Shown one piece after another: positions 24,440 to 32,639 of a stretch of 64,000 nt of DNA. Every line of letters starts with the position of its first letter. Within the stretch, counting starts at the first letter, position 1. The notes under the pieces were generated by a model, which saw only the letters and a list, made by a program, of their open reading frames with translations, did no database searches and was not told where the DNA came from. The stretch is from Leucobacter komagatae (lineage in GTDB: Bacteria; Actinomycetota; Actinomycetes; Actinomycetales; Microbacteriaceae): assembly GCF_000834055.1 (NCBI RefSeq), contig NZ_JXSQ01000002.1:124001-188000 (forward strand), written 5' to 3'. The position numbers and the translations under genes are program-made.

Positions 24440-25170
24440 TGCCCACTGCGCAACCGCCGGCAGTCCCACGTTCGGCTTCGCCCACGAGCGGCCCGTCGTG
24501 TCCTTGAGGATGTCGCACCCGGCGTGTACGTGCGGCTCCGTCGCGTTGTGCATATCGTCCGGCATGCCAATGACGAGCTGGAAGCCGAGGCCACGCAGCG
24601 ACGCGCCGCGCCCACGATGAACGCGATGAGCTCCTGCGATTCCCCGCCCGATGCCTCTCCGTTGTGGTCGTCAAGTTCCGCGTGCTGCTTGGTGACGGCG
24701 TGAACCTGCTCGGCGGTTGCCCCGCGCGTGGTTGCGCACGTCGACGAGCTCAGCGATGTCGGGGTCGGTGTGGCGGATCCGCCCGATGAGCGTCCCCGCC
24801 TCGAGCAGCACGGCACGGAACGTGCGCCAGGCTTCCGACTGGTTCTCGCGGGGCGTGATCTGCAGTCGATGGTCGTCGTTGTAGAAGGGTAGGTTTCGCA
24901 TGATCGCTTTGATCGGCAAGATGCGCTCCTTGTTCTCGCGCAGCGCCCGACTGGGCAACGTCTTGAGGTGCGTACGCCTTTGCCCGAGAGCTTCAACAGG
25001 CTGTGCGGCCACCCGGTTCTCGGGGTCGTCCTCGGCGCCCTGCGCGAGCTGACTTACCGTTTCCAGGAGCGTCCGTACACGCGAGTGCGATATCTTCGCA
25101 CGGCCTGCGCCTGCGCGGGGTGCCGACTGTCGGCCAACAGCATCATGGCCGAGGTGGCGAAATGGAGCAT
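24440..25170 (-). pseudogene. Frame-disrupted remnant of an unidentified gene
   Basis: Protein-like sequence on the minus strand jumps across three frames. One frame reads to about 24690 (for example RILPIKAIMRNLPFYNDDHR and SEAWRTFRAVLLEAG). The next takes over with AEQVHAVTKQHAELDDHNGE to about 24610, and the third continues with GFQLVIGMPDDMHNATEPHV to about 24450. At least two frameshifts separate them, and no start with ribosome-binding site is evident. The family was not recognised. The piece QELIAFIV...QLVIGM faintly recalls the end of an FtsK/TraD-type ATPase strand, which is speculative. Confidence 0.45.
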
Positions 25171-25436
25171 CTAGAACACTTCTGCGCGACGCATCTCTTC
25201 GAACGCGCGAGCTGGTATCCCACCCATCGGCTTGGCTGCGGCAAAGATCCTCTCGCGAGCCGACGGCTTCGCCCTGAGCGTTGATTGATTTCTCGCGCTC
25301 AAACGGATCTTGAAAGGTTCTTCACCGGATGCCATCTCTCCGCAGATTCGGTGCCACGGTCCACGTTCTGCACTACCGCTGGTTTGCGCGGGACCCAGAA
25401 AAATAGTCATACGTCAGGCAAGTGCCAGCAGACAGG
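25171..25436 (-). other. Decayed spacer with one short open frame
   Basis: A 79-codon minus-strand frame (25171-25410) containing FAAAKPMGGIPARAFEEMRR ends directly before the remnant region. It has no ribosome-binding site and an uneven codon pattern. It may be the broken 5' part of the same dead gene. Nothing else is recognisable up to 25436. Confidence 0.35.
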
Positions 25437-26642
25437 TCAGATCTTCACTCCGGCGTCTTCGAGCACGGCCGCTGCATGCACCCGCACGACCGGCCACCGG
25501 GAATCGAGTGCCGCTTTCGCCGTCGGGATCTCGCCAGGGAGGAGCGCACAGTAGCCGACACCTGGCCTGAGCTCTTCTTCAAAGGCGGGCTCAAGTTCGG
25601 GGTGTTCGTGCAGCACCTGTTCGAGCGGCGCGTAGTCGAGCGGGCGGTGCGCGCCGCGATCGCGGAACGAGCTCAGCGGGTCGGCGATCCCCCGCGTGAC
25701 GACGTCGACCGGGAGCTCCGCGACGCGCCGGAGAATAAGATCCGAGCGCCCGAGCCGCGCGAGCGCGCTCGCCGCCCACGCTCGCGAGTTGCCCTGCGCC
25801 TTGCGCCTCAGCATGAGGCCCTCGAGCGCCTCGATAACTTCTGGGGTGTCGATGTTGATCTCTGCGAGCAGCCGCGCAGCGACGACGTCACCGCGGGCAA
25901 GGGCTTCGTGGCGCACGACGCTCACGAGGGCCGGTAATGCCGCCTCGCCGCAGGCGACGAGCAGGCCTTCATGCTCGCCGATAAGTGGCCCCTGGTAGCG
26001 CGGGGTGACGGCCTCGGGCAGCAGTTCCGCGACGCGCTCAGTGATCGGGAGCGCGGCGAGCCTTCGCCGCTCCTGCTCCGCCTCGTCGTATTCGGGGAAG
26101 TTCTCGACAAGCTGCGACTTCGTGAGGCTCAGCGGGATGAGCTCGCCTGCCTCGTCGGCGGCGACCGCGACGAAGCTCTTCGGCACGATCCCCTCAGCGA
26201 CAAGCTCCTTGCGCGCGAGCTTGGCGGCCTTCGGGAAGCACCGCAGCCAGCGCTCGTAGTGGCCCTCCCACTTCGCTCCGCTTCCCGCAGAGACCTGCAC
26301 CCCATCGGCGAGCGCCTGCAGCTCCGGCGAGGGCTCGAAACTGTGGGCGAGGTCGGGGCCAGACCAGCGCAGCGAGTCGGCGAGGCCGGGCTCGGTGCCG
26401 TGCAGTTCGGTGCCGTGATCCTCGGCCCCGTATTGCTCCGTGTAACTCGCGACGACCTCGGCGAGCGACTCCTCGGTTCCGACGGTCACCATTGGCCAGT
26501 AGATCACGGTGCCGTCGCCGTAGAACTCGTGGAACATCGCGCCGTAGATCGTCTCGCCGGGGTGCTCCGCGCGCACCGATCGCACGGCCTCGACGAGCTG
26601 CGCGGCCGCGGCCGTCACGAGGGCTTGGGTGTCGAGCGCCAT
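25437..26642 (-). CDS. DUF4303-like protein with C-terminal HEAT-like region
   Basis: 401 residues from ATG 26642, which has an excellent GGAGGAGA. The N-terminal 160 residues resemble the DUF4303 fold (AMFHEFYGDGTVIYWP, then a short acidic segment and KWEGHYERW). From about 230 onward there are helical pairs rich in Leu and Ala (ALPALVSVVRHEALARGD, VVAARLLAEINIDTPEVIEA, AWAASALARLGRSDLI), suggesting HEAT or ARM repeats. The protein is probably cytoplasmic and a binding scaffold. No catalytic motif is seen and the function is unknown. Confidence 0.6.
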   Translation of the reverse strand: MALDTQALVTAAAAQLVEAVRSVRAEHPGETIYGAMFHEFYGDGTVIYWPMVTVGTEESLAEVVASYTEQYGAEDHGTELHGTEPGLADSLRWSGPDLAHSFEPSPELQALADGVQVSAGSGAKWEGHYERWLRCFPKAAKLARKELVAEGIVPKSFVAVAADEAGELIPLSLTKSQLVENFPEYDEAEQERRRLAALPITERVAELLPEAVTPRYQGPLIGEHEGLLVACGEAALPALVSVVRHEALARGDVVAARLLAEINIDTPEVIEALEGLMLRRKAQGNSRAWAASALARLGRSDLILRRVAELPVDVVTRGIADPLSSFRDRGAHRPLDYAPLEQVLHEHPELEPAFEEELRPGVGYCALLPGEIPTAKAALDSRWPVVRVHAAAVLEDAGVKI

Positions 26643-26758
26643 GCTGGGTCTCCTCCGGGTGGCGGGGCTTCGGTGCGTCGCATTCATCGTATCGATTGGG
26701 TGCGCGGCGGAGGCTTTCAGGTGTCAGTGATGGAGCCCGTCGGGATGCGACCTCGCCA

Positions 26759-27700
26759 CTACTCGCCTGCGAACGCAAGTGGCACCCAGGGCTCTCGGAG
26801 TGCCCGCTCCGCGCGGCGCTCCCGCAAGAACGTGATGAAGGCCGCGAGGCCCGGATGCGTGTTCTCCTCGCGCCACACGAGTGAGTGCGGGTACACGGGC
26901 GTCGGGCCCGCGATCGGGATCCTTCTGAGCCCGTGCGTTTCGGGCCACAGATACCTTGATCCCTCGCCGATGAGGGTCGCGAGCACCGTCGAATCAGCGA
27001 GGCTGTCGAGCATTGAGTCGGCCCCGAAGCTTGGCCCGGCCGTGGTGATTGTGAGTCGAAATTCAGCGCTCAGTGCTTCGTAGTACCCGCCCCATTCCGT
27101 GGCCGCCCGCATTCCAGGCATCCAGATCTCATGCGCCGATAGCTCGTCAAGCGAAACATATTCCCTGTTGGCAAGCGCGTGCCCCGGCCCGACCAACAGC
27201 TCGTGAGCGTCATCGATCACACGTTCGGCGCGAATGCCGGTTGGCAGCCCGCCCCTGGGCTGGGGCAGCGCACGAAAGGTCGCGTCAAGTGTTCCAAGCC
27301 CCACGGCCCGCACCGCTGCCTCCGGAGTGGCATCCGAGAGTTCGATGACGTCGAGTGCGTACTCGGGGTGGGATCGATGGAAGTCCCGGAGTGCTGTCGC
27401 GGGAGCCGTTCGGGTATTCAGCACGTCGACACGAAGCGCACGCCCTTCCGGCCGCACGGCCGCTGCCGCTCGGGCCGCCAGATCGATCAATTCCCTCGCA
27501 TGCGGCAGCAGAGAGCGCCCTTCGACAGTGAGTTCCACGCCTGTCGCGAGCCGCACGAACAGCGTTGCTCCGAGCGATCGCTCAAGCGCGGCGATTCGCT
27601 TCGAGACAGCCTGTTGAGTGATGCCGAGCTCGTCTGCCGCGGCCTGAAATCGTTCGGCTTCGACGACGGCGAGGTAGGTGCGAAGTGCCTCAAGGTCCAT
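26759..27700 (-). CDS. LysR-family transcriptional regulator
   Basis: 313 residues. The N-terminal winged HTH (AERFQAAADELGITQQAVSK) is followed by a periplasmic-binding-type co-inducer domain. It is divergent from the hexapeptide acetyltransferase gene with 123 bp between them, the usual arrangement for LysR autoregulation plus control of the neighbour. ACAAC-N5-GTTGT at 27718-27732 is a small palindrome in that gap. The inducer is unknown. Confidence 0.88.
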   Translation of the reverse strand: MDLEALRTYLAVVEAERFQAAADELGITQQAVSKRIAALERSLGATLFVRLATGVELTVEGRSLLPHARELIDLAARAAAAVRPEGRALRVDVLNTRTAPATALRDFHRSHPEYALDVIELSDATPEAAVRAVGLGTLDATFRALPQPRGGLPTGIRAERVIDDAHELLVGPGHALANREYVSLDELSAHEIWMPGMRAATEWGGYYEALSAEFRLTITTAGPSFGADSMLDSLADSTVLATLIGEGSRYLWPETHGLRRIPIAGPTPVYPHSLVWREENTHPGLAAFITFLRERRAERALREPWVPLAFAGE

Positions 27701-27823
27701 TCCGAGATCCTAGACCAACAACTCCTGGTTGTGGCTCGCCGAGCGTCGGGTTGTTTGAGCGCCGGTGTTCACTTTGTTTGACTGAGCCTCATCACCGTCA
27801 CCCGCCAACCCGAAGGACACCCC

Positions 27824-28330
27824 GTGAGTTTTGCCGAACGCGTCCAGCGCGCTATCCACCTCACCGAAGAGCTCAATGCGCTTCGTTACGCCGACCAAGG
27901 CTTGATCCGTGCGAAGTGGGCTGAGCTCACCGGGCAGGTGGTTGACGAGAAGTTCCATCTCATTCCACCCGTGTACTCAGATCACGGAGTGAACACCGTG
28001 GTTGGCACGAACGTGTTCGTCAACCAAGGCTGCCGGTTCAACGATATCGGCGGAATCACCATCGGCGACGACGTCATGATCGGGCCAAACGTCAGTCTCC
28101 TCGCCTCGGGGCATCCACTCGCGCCGGCCGAGCGGCGCACGGGCCTCACTTCGGCGCCGATCCACATCGGTCGTGGCGTGTGGATCGGCGCCTCGGCCCT
28201 GATCATGCAGGGAGTCACGATTGGCGATGATGCCGTCGTCGCGGCGGGCGCAGTCGTCACGCGCGACGTTCCTTCGCGAGCGGTGGTTGGTGGGGTGCCC
28301 GCCGCGATCATCAAGATGCTCGACGAGTGA
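27824..28330 (+). CDS. Sugar O-acetyltransferase, LacA/Maa-like (left-handed beta-helix)
   Basis: 168 residues from GTG 27824 with AAGGA 7 nt upstream. The hexapeptide repeats typical of trimeric acyl-CoA-dependent acetyltransferases are clear: [34 protein letters not shown] and [20 protein letters not shown]. The catalytic His is in ASGHPLAP. The N-terminal Mac domain is present ([10 protein letters not shown]). Acceptors are probably sugars such as maltose or galactosides. Divergent from the LysR gene. Confidence 0.88.
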   Translation: MSFAERVQRAIHLTEELNALRYADQGLIRAKWAELTGQVVDEKFHLIPPVYSDHGVNTVVGTNVFVNQGCRFNDIGGITIGDDVMIGPNVSLLASGHPLAPAERRTGLTSAPIHIGRGVWIGASALIMQGVTIGDDAVVAAGAVVTRDVPSRAVVGGVPAAIIKMLDE

Positions 28331-28341
28331 GCGCCGCGAGG

Positions 28342-29172
28342 CTACAGCGCGGCGAGCGCCGCCCGCGCGGCATCGTCACGCGGCGTGTACACCTCGAGCC
28401 GGTGGTCGGGGCTGTCTGGCTGCAACCACACCTGGTAGTCGACGTCGATATTGCCGAGCGTCGGATGCTTCAGCAGCATCGGCCCAGTCGTGCAGTCGGC
28501 GACCTCGCCGGTGGCCCAAAGCCTTGCGAAGTCGGGGCTGTGCATGCTGAGCTCGCCGATGAGTCGGGCGAGCGTCGCATCGCTCGGGTACCGCCCCGAG
28601 GTGAGCCGCAGGTATCCGATGTGGATCCGCGCAAGCTCCTCCCAGTTGCGGTACAGCTCGCGTTGGCGCGGATCGAGAAAGAACATGCGAGCGGTTGACG
28701 GCCTCGTCGCGGCATCCACCGGCGCGCCAAACGGCAGGTGCCCTGACGCGAGCGCGTGCCCAGCGCGGTTCCACGCGAGAATATCGCCGCGCCTGCCGAG
28801 CACGATCGCGGGGACGCTCTCCCCCAGTGCCGAAAGTAACACCGACGCGCGCGGCGCGAGCGATTCGGGATCGGGCTCCTCAAGGCACGACAGCCCGGAG
28901 CGGTGCGCGAGGTTGTGCAGGTGAGCCGACTCGGTCGCGTCCAAGCGCAGCGAGCGCGCTAACGCGTCGAGCACTTGCGGTGAGGCGGTGCCCGACTGCC
29001 CCTGCTCCAAGCGCGTGTAGTAGCCGACACTCACGCCGGCGAGCATCGCAAGCTCCTCGCGGCGCAGGCCAGGTACGCGGCGCACCGTGCCGTACGAGCG
29101 CAGTCCAGCGGCATCCGGGGAGATCCGGTCCCTGCGGTTCTTCAGGAACGCGCCGAGCGTGTCAGTTCGCAT
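28342..29172 (-). CDS. XRE-family regulator with MmyB-type ligand-binding domain
   Basis: 276 residues from ATG 29172. The HTH spans about 38-75 (RREELAMLAGVSVGYYTRLEQG) and is followed by a PAS-like MmyB domain with LGRRGDILAWNRAGHAL, DPRQRELYRNWEELA and HPTLGNIDVDYQVWLQ. Members of this group in Actinobacteria usually sit next to and repress an oxidoreductase or exporter gene. Here the divergent MFS exporter (102 bp away) is the obvious target. A longer frame upstream lacks homology. Confidence 0.88.
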   Translation of the reverse strand: MRTDTLGAFLKNRRDRISPDAAGLRSYGTVRRVPGLRREELAMLAGVSVGYYTRLEQGQSGTASPQVLDALARSLRLDATESAHLHNLAHRSGLSCLEEPDPESLAPRASVLLSALGESVPAIVLGRRGDILAWNRAGHALASGHLPFGAPVDAATRPSTARMFFLDPRQRELYRNWEELARIHIGYLRLTSGRYPSDATLARLIGELSMHSPDFARLWATGEVADCTTGPMLLKHPTLGNIDVDYQVWLQPDSPDHRLEVYTPRDDAARAALAAL

Positions 29173-29274
29173 GCTCCTAGCGTAGGCGCGAGTGCTGTGC
29201 CGTTGCCTGCCCCTGTCAGGGGTACCCACGGTGCAGGCCTGGCTCGCGCAGAACTCGGCCCCGAGGATCGAAGG

Positions 29275-30819
29275 GTGAACACTTCATCGCAATCGATCCC
29301 CGTCGCTCCTACCCAGCGCGCAGCTCAGCGCGCATCCCGGCGCGCAGCTCAGCGCCCAGCTCAGCGCGCCGACCGCCGCTCCTGGCTCGGCCTGCTGCTC
29401 GTGCTCGGGCCGGCGCTGCTTATCTCGATGGACGGCTCGATCCTCTATCTCGTCATGCCGACGCTCACGAACGCCCTCGCGCCGACGGCGGGGCAGGCGC
29501 TCTGGATTCTCGACAGCTACGGCTTCGCCGTCGGCGCGCTGCTCATCACCTTCGGAAACCTGGGCGACAGATACGGGCGCAGAAAGCTGATTCTGTTCGG
29601 CGCGGTCGTGTTCGGCGTCGGCTCCGCAGGGGCCGCGTTCTCCCCGACCCCCGAGTGGCTGATCGGGTTCAGGGTACTGATGGGCGTTGGCGGGGCGACA
29701 CTGCTGCCGTCGGGCCTTGGGGTGCTGTCAGAGCTGTTCCTTGATCTCCGACAGCGCTCAACGGCGATCGGCATTTACGCTGCAACGTTCGCGGCAGGGT
29801 TTGCCATCGGACCCGTCATCGGCGGCGTGCTGCTGAGTTTCTTCGACTGGGGCTCCGTGTTTCTCGTCAACGTTCCCGTCGTCGTGCTCGTGGTCGTCTT
29901 CGCACCGATAGTGCTGCGGCGTGGCACGCGGAGTGGTTCGGGGCGGATCGACGTCGCCAGCATCGCGCTCTCCGCTGCCGGGCTCCTCGCCGTCGTGTAC
30001 GCGGTGAAGTCGCTCGCGACCGAGGGGCCGACGTGGGTGGGCGGCGGGATCGGGATCGCCGGGGCTGCGATCCTCACACTGTTTGTTCGGCGGCAGGCGC
30101 GCATTCCTCAGCCGCTCGTCGACCTGCAACTCTTCAAGTCCCGCGTGTTCGCCATCGCGATCACGACCGGGCTGCTTACGCTCTTCGCCTGGTCGGCGTC
30201 GGCGTACCTCGGCGGCATGTACCTGCAGTCCGTGCTCGGGCTGCCGGTGCTGACCGCAGCGCTTCTCGCGCTGCCGGGGGCGGTCGTGCTCACCGTCACG
30301 TGCATCCTCACGCCGCGACTGACCGAGCGGATCGGCGCGCGCGCCGCACTCGTGCTGTGCCACTTCACGATGGCGGCAGGCCTTGCCCTGCTGCTGGCGA
30401 CGACCACCGCGGTCGGCATCGGGTGGTTCGTCGCGGCGACCATCGTCGCGAGCTTCGGGTTTGGCATCTCGTTCGCGCTCGTCGCAGACACTGCGGTGTC
30501 GGCGGTATCGCCCGAGCGGGCGGGCTCCGCTGGCGCCATCGCTGAGATGTCGAACGAACTCGGCAATGCGCTCGGGATCGCGCTGCTCGGGTCGGTCGCC
30601 GCCTTCGTGTTCCGGCTGCTCGGGCCGGGCGTCGCGCCGACGCTCACTGAAACGCTTGACGCCGCGACGAACGCTGCGCTCATCGAGCAGGCAAAGACCG
30701 CCTTCGTTTCTGGGCTGCACCTCGCCGTCGTGATCGCGGTTGTGCTGTGTGCTGCTTTGGGTGTGGCCTCATTGCGGTGGGTGCCGAAGCGGAGTCGCCT
30801 AGACGCAGCCGGTTCATGA
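29275..30819 (+). CDS. MFS exporter, 14-segment DHA2 (QacA/SmvA-like) type
   Basis: 514 residues from GTG 29275, with about 14 hydrophobic segments. The first is preceded by a basic Arg/Ala/Gln repeat (RAAQRA, RAAQRP) of about 35 residues. Conserved positions are LISMDGSILYLVMP (Asp of TMS1 in the DHA2 family), GNLGDRYGRRK (motif A) and GVGGATLLPSGLGVLSE (motif C region). DHA2 pumps expel cationic dyes, biocides or drugs by proton exchange. The neighbouring MmyB-type regulator suggests induction by a substrate. The start is uncertain by several codons because of the repeats. Confidence 0.88.
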   Translation: MNTSSQSIPVAPTQRAAQRASRRAAQRPAQRADRRSWLGLLLVLGPALLISMDGSILYLVMPTLTNALAPTAGQALWILDSYGFAVGALLITFGNLGDRYGRRKLILFGAVVFGVGSAGAAFSPTPEWLIGFRVLMGVGGATLLPSGLGVLSELFLDLRQRSTAIGIYAATFAAGFAIGPVIGGVLLSFFDWGSVFLVNVPVVVLVVVFAPIVLRRGTRSGSGRIDVASIALSAAGLLAVVYAVKSLATEGPTWVGGGIGIAGAAILTLFVRRQARIPQPLVDLQLFKSRVFAIAITTGLLTLFAWSASAYLGGMYLQSVLGLPVLTAALLALPGAVVLTVTCILTPRLTERIGARAALVLCHFTMAAGLALLLATTTAVGIGWFVAATIVASFGFGISFALVADTAVSAVSPERAGSAGAIAEMSNELGNALGIALLGSVAAFVFRLLGPGVAPTLTETLDAATNAALIEQAKTAFVSGLHLAVVIAVVLCAALGVASLRWVPKRSRLDAAGS

Positions 30820-30896
30820 GTCTAGCCCTGCAGGACAGTCGGAGGTGCGGCCGGCCAGCTGGGGTATCGCCCGGAGTTAACGCGCTGTGGTCACGG

Positions 30897-30914
30897 TCTG
30901 GGATCGCCCCCAGA
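30897..30914. terminator. Small hairpin between convergent MFS and lipoprotein genes
   Basis: TCTGGG-ATCGCC-CCCAGA forms a 6-bp stem in the 112-bp spacer between convergent genes. No U-tract follows on either strand, so termination is only suggested. Confidence 0.35.
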
Positions 30915-30931
30915 GGTCCAACCCCAAAGCA

Positions 30932-31846
30932 TCACGGCCGCAGATAGCACGCCCAACGCTCGTCACCACTCGGCTCCGGCAGCCCCATGGATACCGTTGC
31001 GCTGGCTACACCGGCAGCCAGAATGCGGTCGAGTAGCGCGCCGCACAACCCCGACTGATCAGCGCTCACGATCCCAGAGAAGGAGATGCCGTACATGCTG
31101 TCAACAACCTGGATGCCAGAAGCGCCCGCGTCGCGCGCCATTGTCGTGAGCTCGGTGAACAGCTCCTGCCGCCCCGCCAGCGGCCCGGACACAAGCCGGA
31201 AATTGGCATCGGTGGTGGACCAGCCCGCGACCGACACGTGCCAGCGAGTTTCGTCTATTTCCGCGAAATCCAGTCGCGTTGCCGTGACCTCGTCATATGC
31301 GGCAGCAATTCCGACGACATCATCCGTATCAACGTAGCAACGCAGATCGACCCGCGTGCGGGGGCCTTCAACTGTATCGACCTCCGCCAGATCAGCACCC
31401 TGGCACACAGATTCGTAGGTTGTTCGTACGAGCGCGGCGAGCACCTCCGGCCCGGGGTTGTAGGCGGCGGCGACCCCCTTCACCTGACCACCCCCGGGCA
31501 CAGGGATCAGGGAAATCTGCGCAATTTGGCCTCCGTCGAGCACTTCCCCAATCCGCGTTTCCGCCTCGGCTAGGGCGGCGAGCTGGGCATCGGGAGCTGG
31601 GAGTTCCTTCCACGCCAGCTGCACAGCGACCTCGTGGGTCTGCCCGGGAACAGCTGCGAGGATGACCAGGTCTGCGAGCCCTTCGCCCTTCATGACGGAC
31701 GCAAGCTCCTGCAGAGTCCGGGGCTCAGCCGCCGCTTCTTGGGTCGAGCTCGGAGCAGGGGTTGGCGCAGCCTCCCCGGAACTCGCGCATCCGGCGAACA
31801 GGAGAGCGGCAGAGGTGAGGAGGATCAGACGGATTCGTATTCCCAC
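30932..31846 (-). CDS. Uncharacterised lipoprotein
   Basis: 304 residues with a clear lipoprotein signal: basic N-terminus, hydrophobic core and LLFAGC (Cys20), then a Pro/Ser/Ala linker. The mature part alternates predicted strands and helices without a recognised motif. It could be a two-repeat alpha/beta fold, as segments near 60-150 and 190-290 look similar in length and pattern. The GntR gene ends 40 bp upstream, in the same direction, so it might be read from the peptide-uptake operon. No function can be given. Confidence 0.7.
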   Translation of the reverse strand: MGIRIRLILLTSAALLFAGCASSGEAAPTPAPSSTQEAAAEPRTLQELASVMKGEGLADLVILAAVPGQTHEVAVQLAWKELPAPDAQLAALAEAETRIGEVLDGGQIAQISLIPVPGGGQVKGVAAAYNPGPEVLAALVRTTYESVCQGADLAEVDTVEGPRTRVDLRCYVDTDDVVGIAAAYDEVTATRLDFAEIDETRWHVSVAGWSTTDANFRLVSGPLAGRQELFTELTTMARDAGASGIQVVDSMYGISFSGIVSADQSGLCGALLDRILAAGVASATVSMGLPEPSGDERWACYLRP

Positions 31847-31885
31847 ACGCCGAGTATAGGCGCTGCCTGGCGCCCGCGACTCTCC

Positions 31886-32578
31886 CTACCCTTCCCCGGG
31901 CCCGGCCTCATCCTTCGGGAGGCCGCGGAAGTAGCTCCGCTTTGAACGGCGCACGTGTCCGGCCATCGCGTTCCCTGCGGCGTCGACGTCGCCAGCGTCA
32001 ATCGCGTCGATGATTGTGTGGTGTTCGGGCCACGATGTCTTCGACCGCTGCGGAGCGTCAGCCTTATAGAGCCGCTCGATGGAGCCACCGATCGTCACGA
32101 GGAGCACTGAGAGCACCGTGCTGCCGGCGAGTGATGCGACAGCCTGGTGAAAGCGCATGTTGAGGCCAACAAGCTGATCGAGGCGCTTCTCCGCGAGGGC
32201 CGCGTCGCCCTCCGCGAGGATCGCCGTAATCTCGGCCCGTGTCGCGAGCCATTCCTCGTCGGCAACTTCGCCCTCGCGAGGCGCGTGCCGAGCGGCCTTG
32301 CGAGCCGTCGCGCGCTCGATCTCCTCGCGGATCTCGAAGAGGTCTGCCGCGTCTTCCGCTGGCAGCTCGCTCACTCGAGAGCCGAAGTGCAGCTTCGACT
32401 CGACGAGGCCTTCCGATTCGAGCGCGCGGATCGCCTCGCGAACCGGCACGCGACTCACCCCGAATTCCCGGCTGAGCGCGATCTCGTTCAGGTGGGTGCC
32501 TGCGGTCAAATCCCCCATGACGATCCGCTGGCGCAGCGCGCTGCGAATCCGTTCCACGTTACTCACAACCACGTGCAC
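31886..32578 (-). CDS. GntR-family regulator, FadR/FCD subfamily
   Basis: 230 residues. The N-terminal winged HTH (HLNEIALSREFGVSRVPVREAIRALESEGLV) is joined to an all-helical FCD domain with likely metal ligands (RFHQAV, WPEHHTIIDAI and AGHVRRSK). It is the last gene of the peptide-uptake/gamma-glutamyl operon, 61 bp after the ATPase gene, and is the likely regulator of it. FCD regulators bind short palindromes like the two TGTATACA sites found upstream of the operon's first gene. Ligand unknown; a metal-bound organic acid is typical of the subfamily. Confidence 0.9.
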   Translation of the reverse strand: MHVVVSNVERIRSALRQRIVMGDLTAGTHLNEIALSREFGVSRVPVREAIRALESEGLVESKLHFGSRVSELPAEDAADLFEIREEIERATARKAARHAPREGEVADEEWLATRAEITAILAEGDAALAEKRLDQLVGLNMRFHQAVASLAGSTVLSVLLVTIGGSIERLYKADAPQRSKTSWPEHHTIIDAIDAGDVDAAGNAMAGHVRRSKRSYFRGLPKDEAGPGEG

Positions 32579-32639
32579 TCCTCATTGTGTGCGGTGCGCC
32601 GGCCGCTCGTCCCCGCCGGCGCACCGCGATACCTACTGC

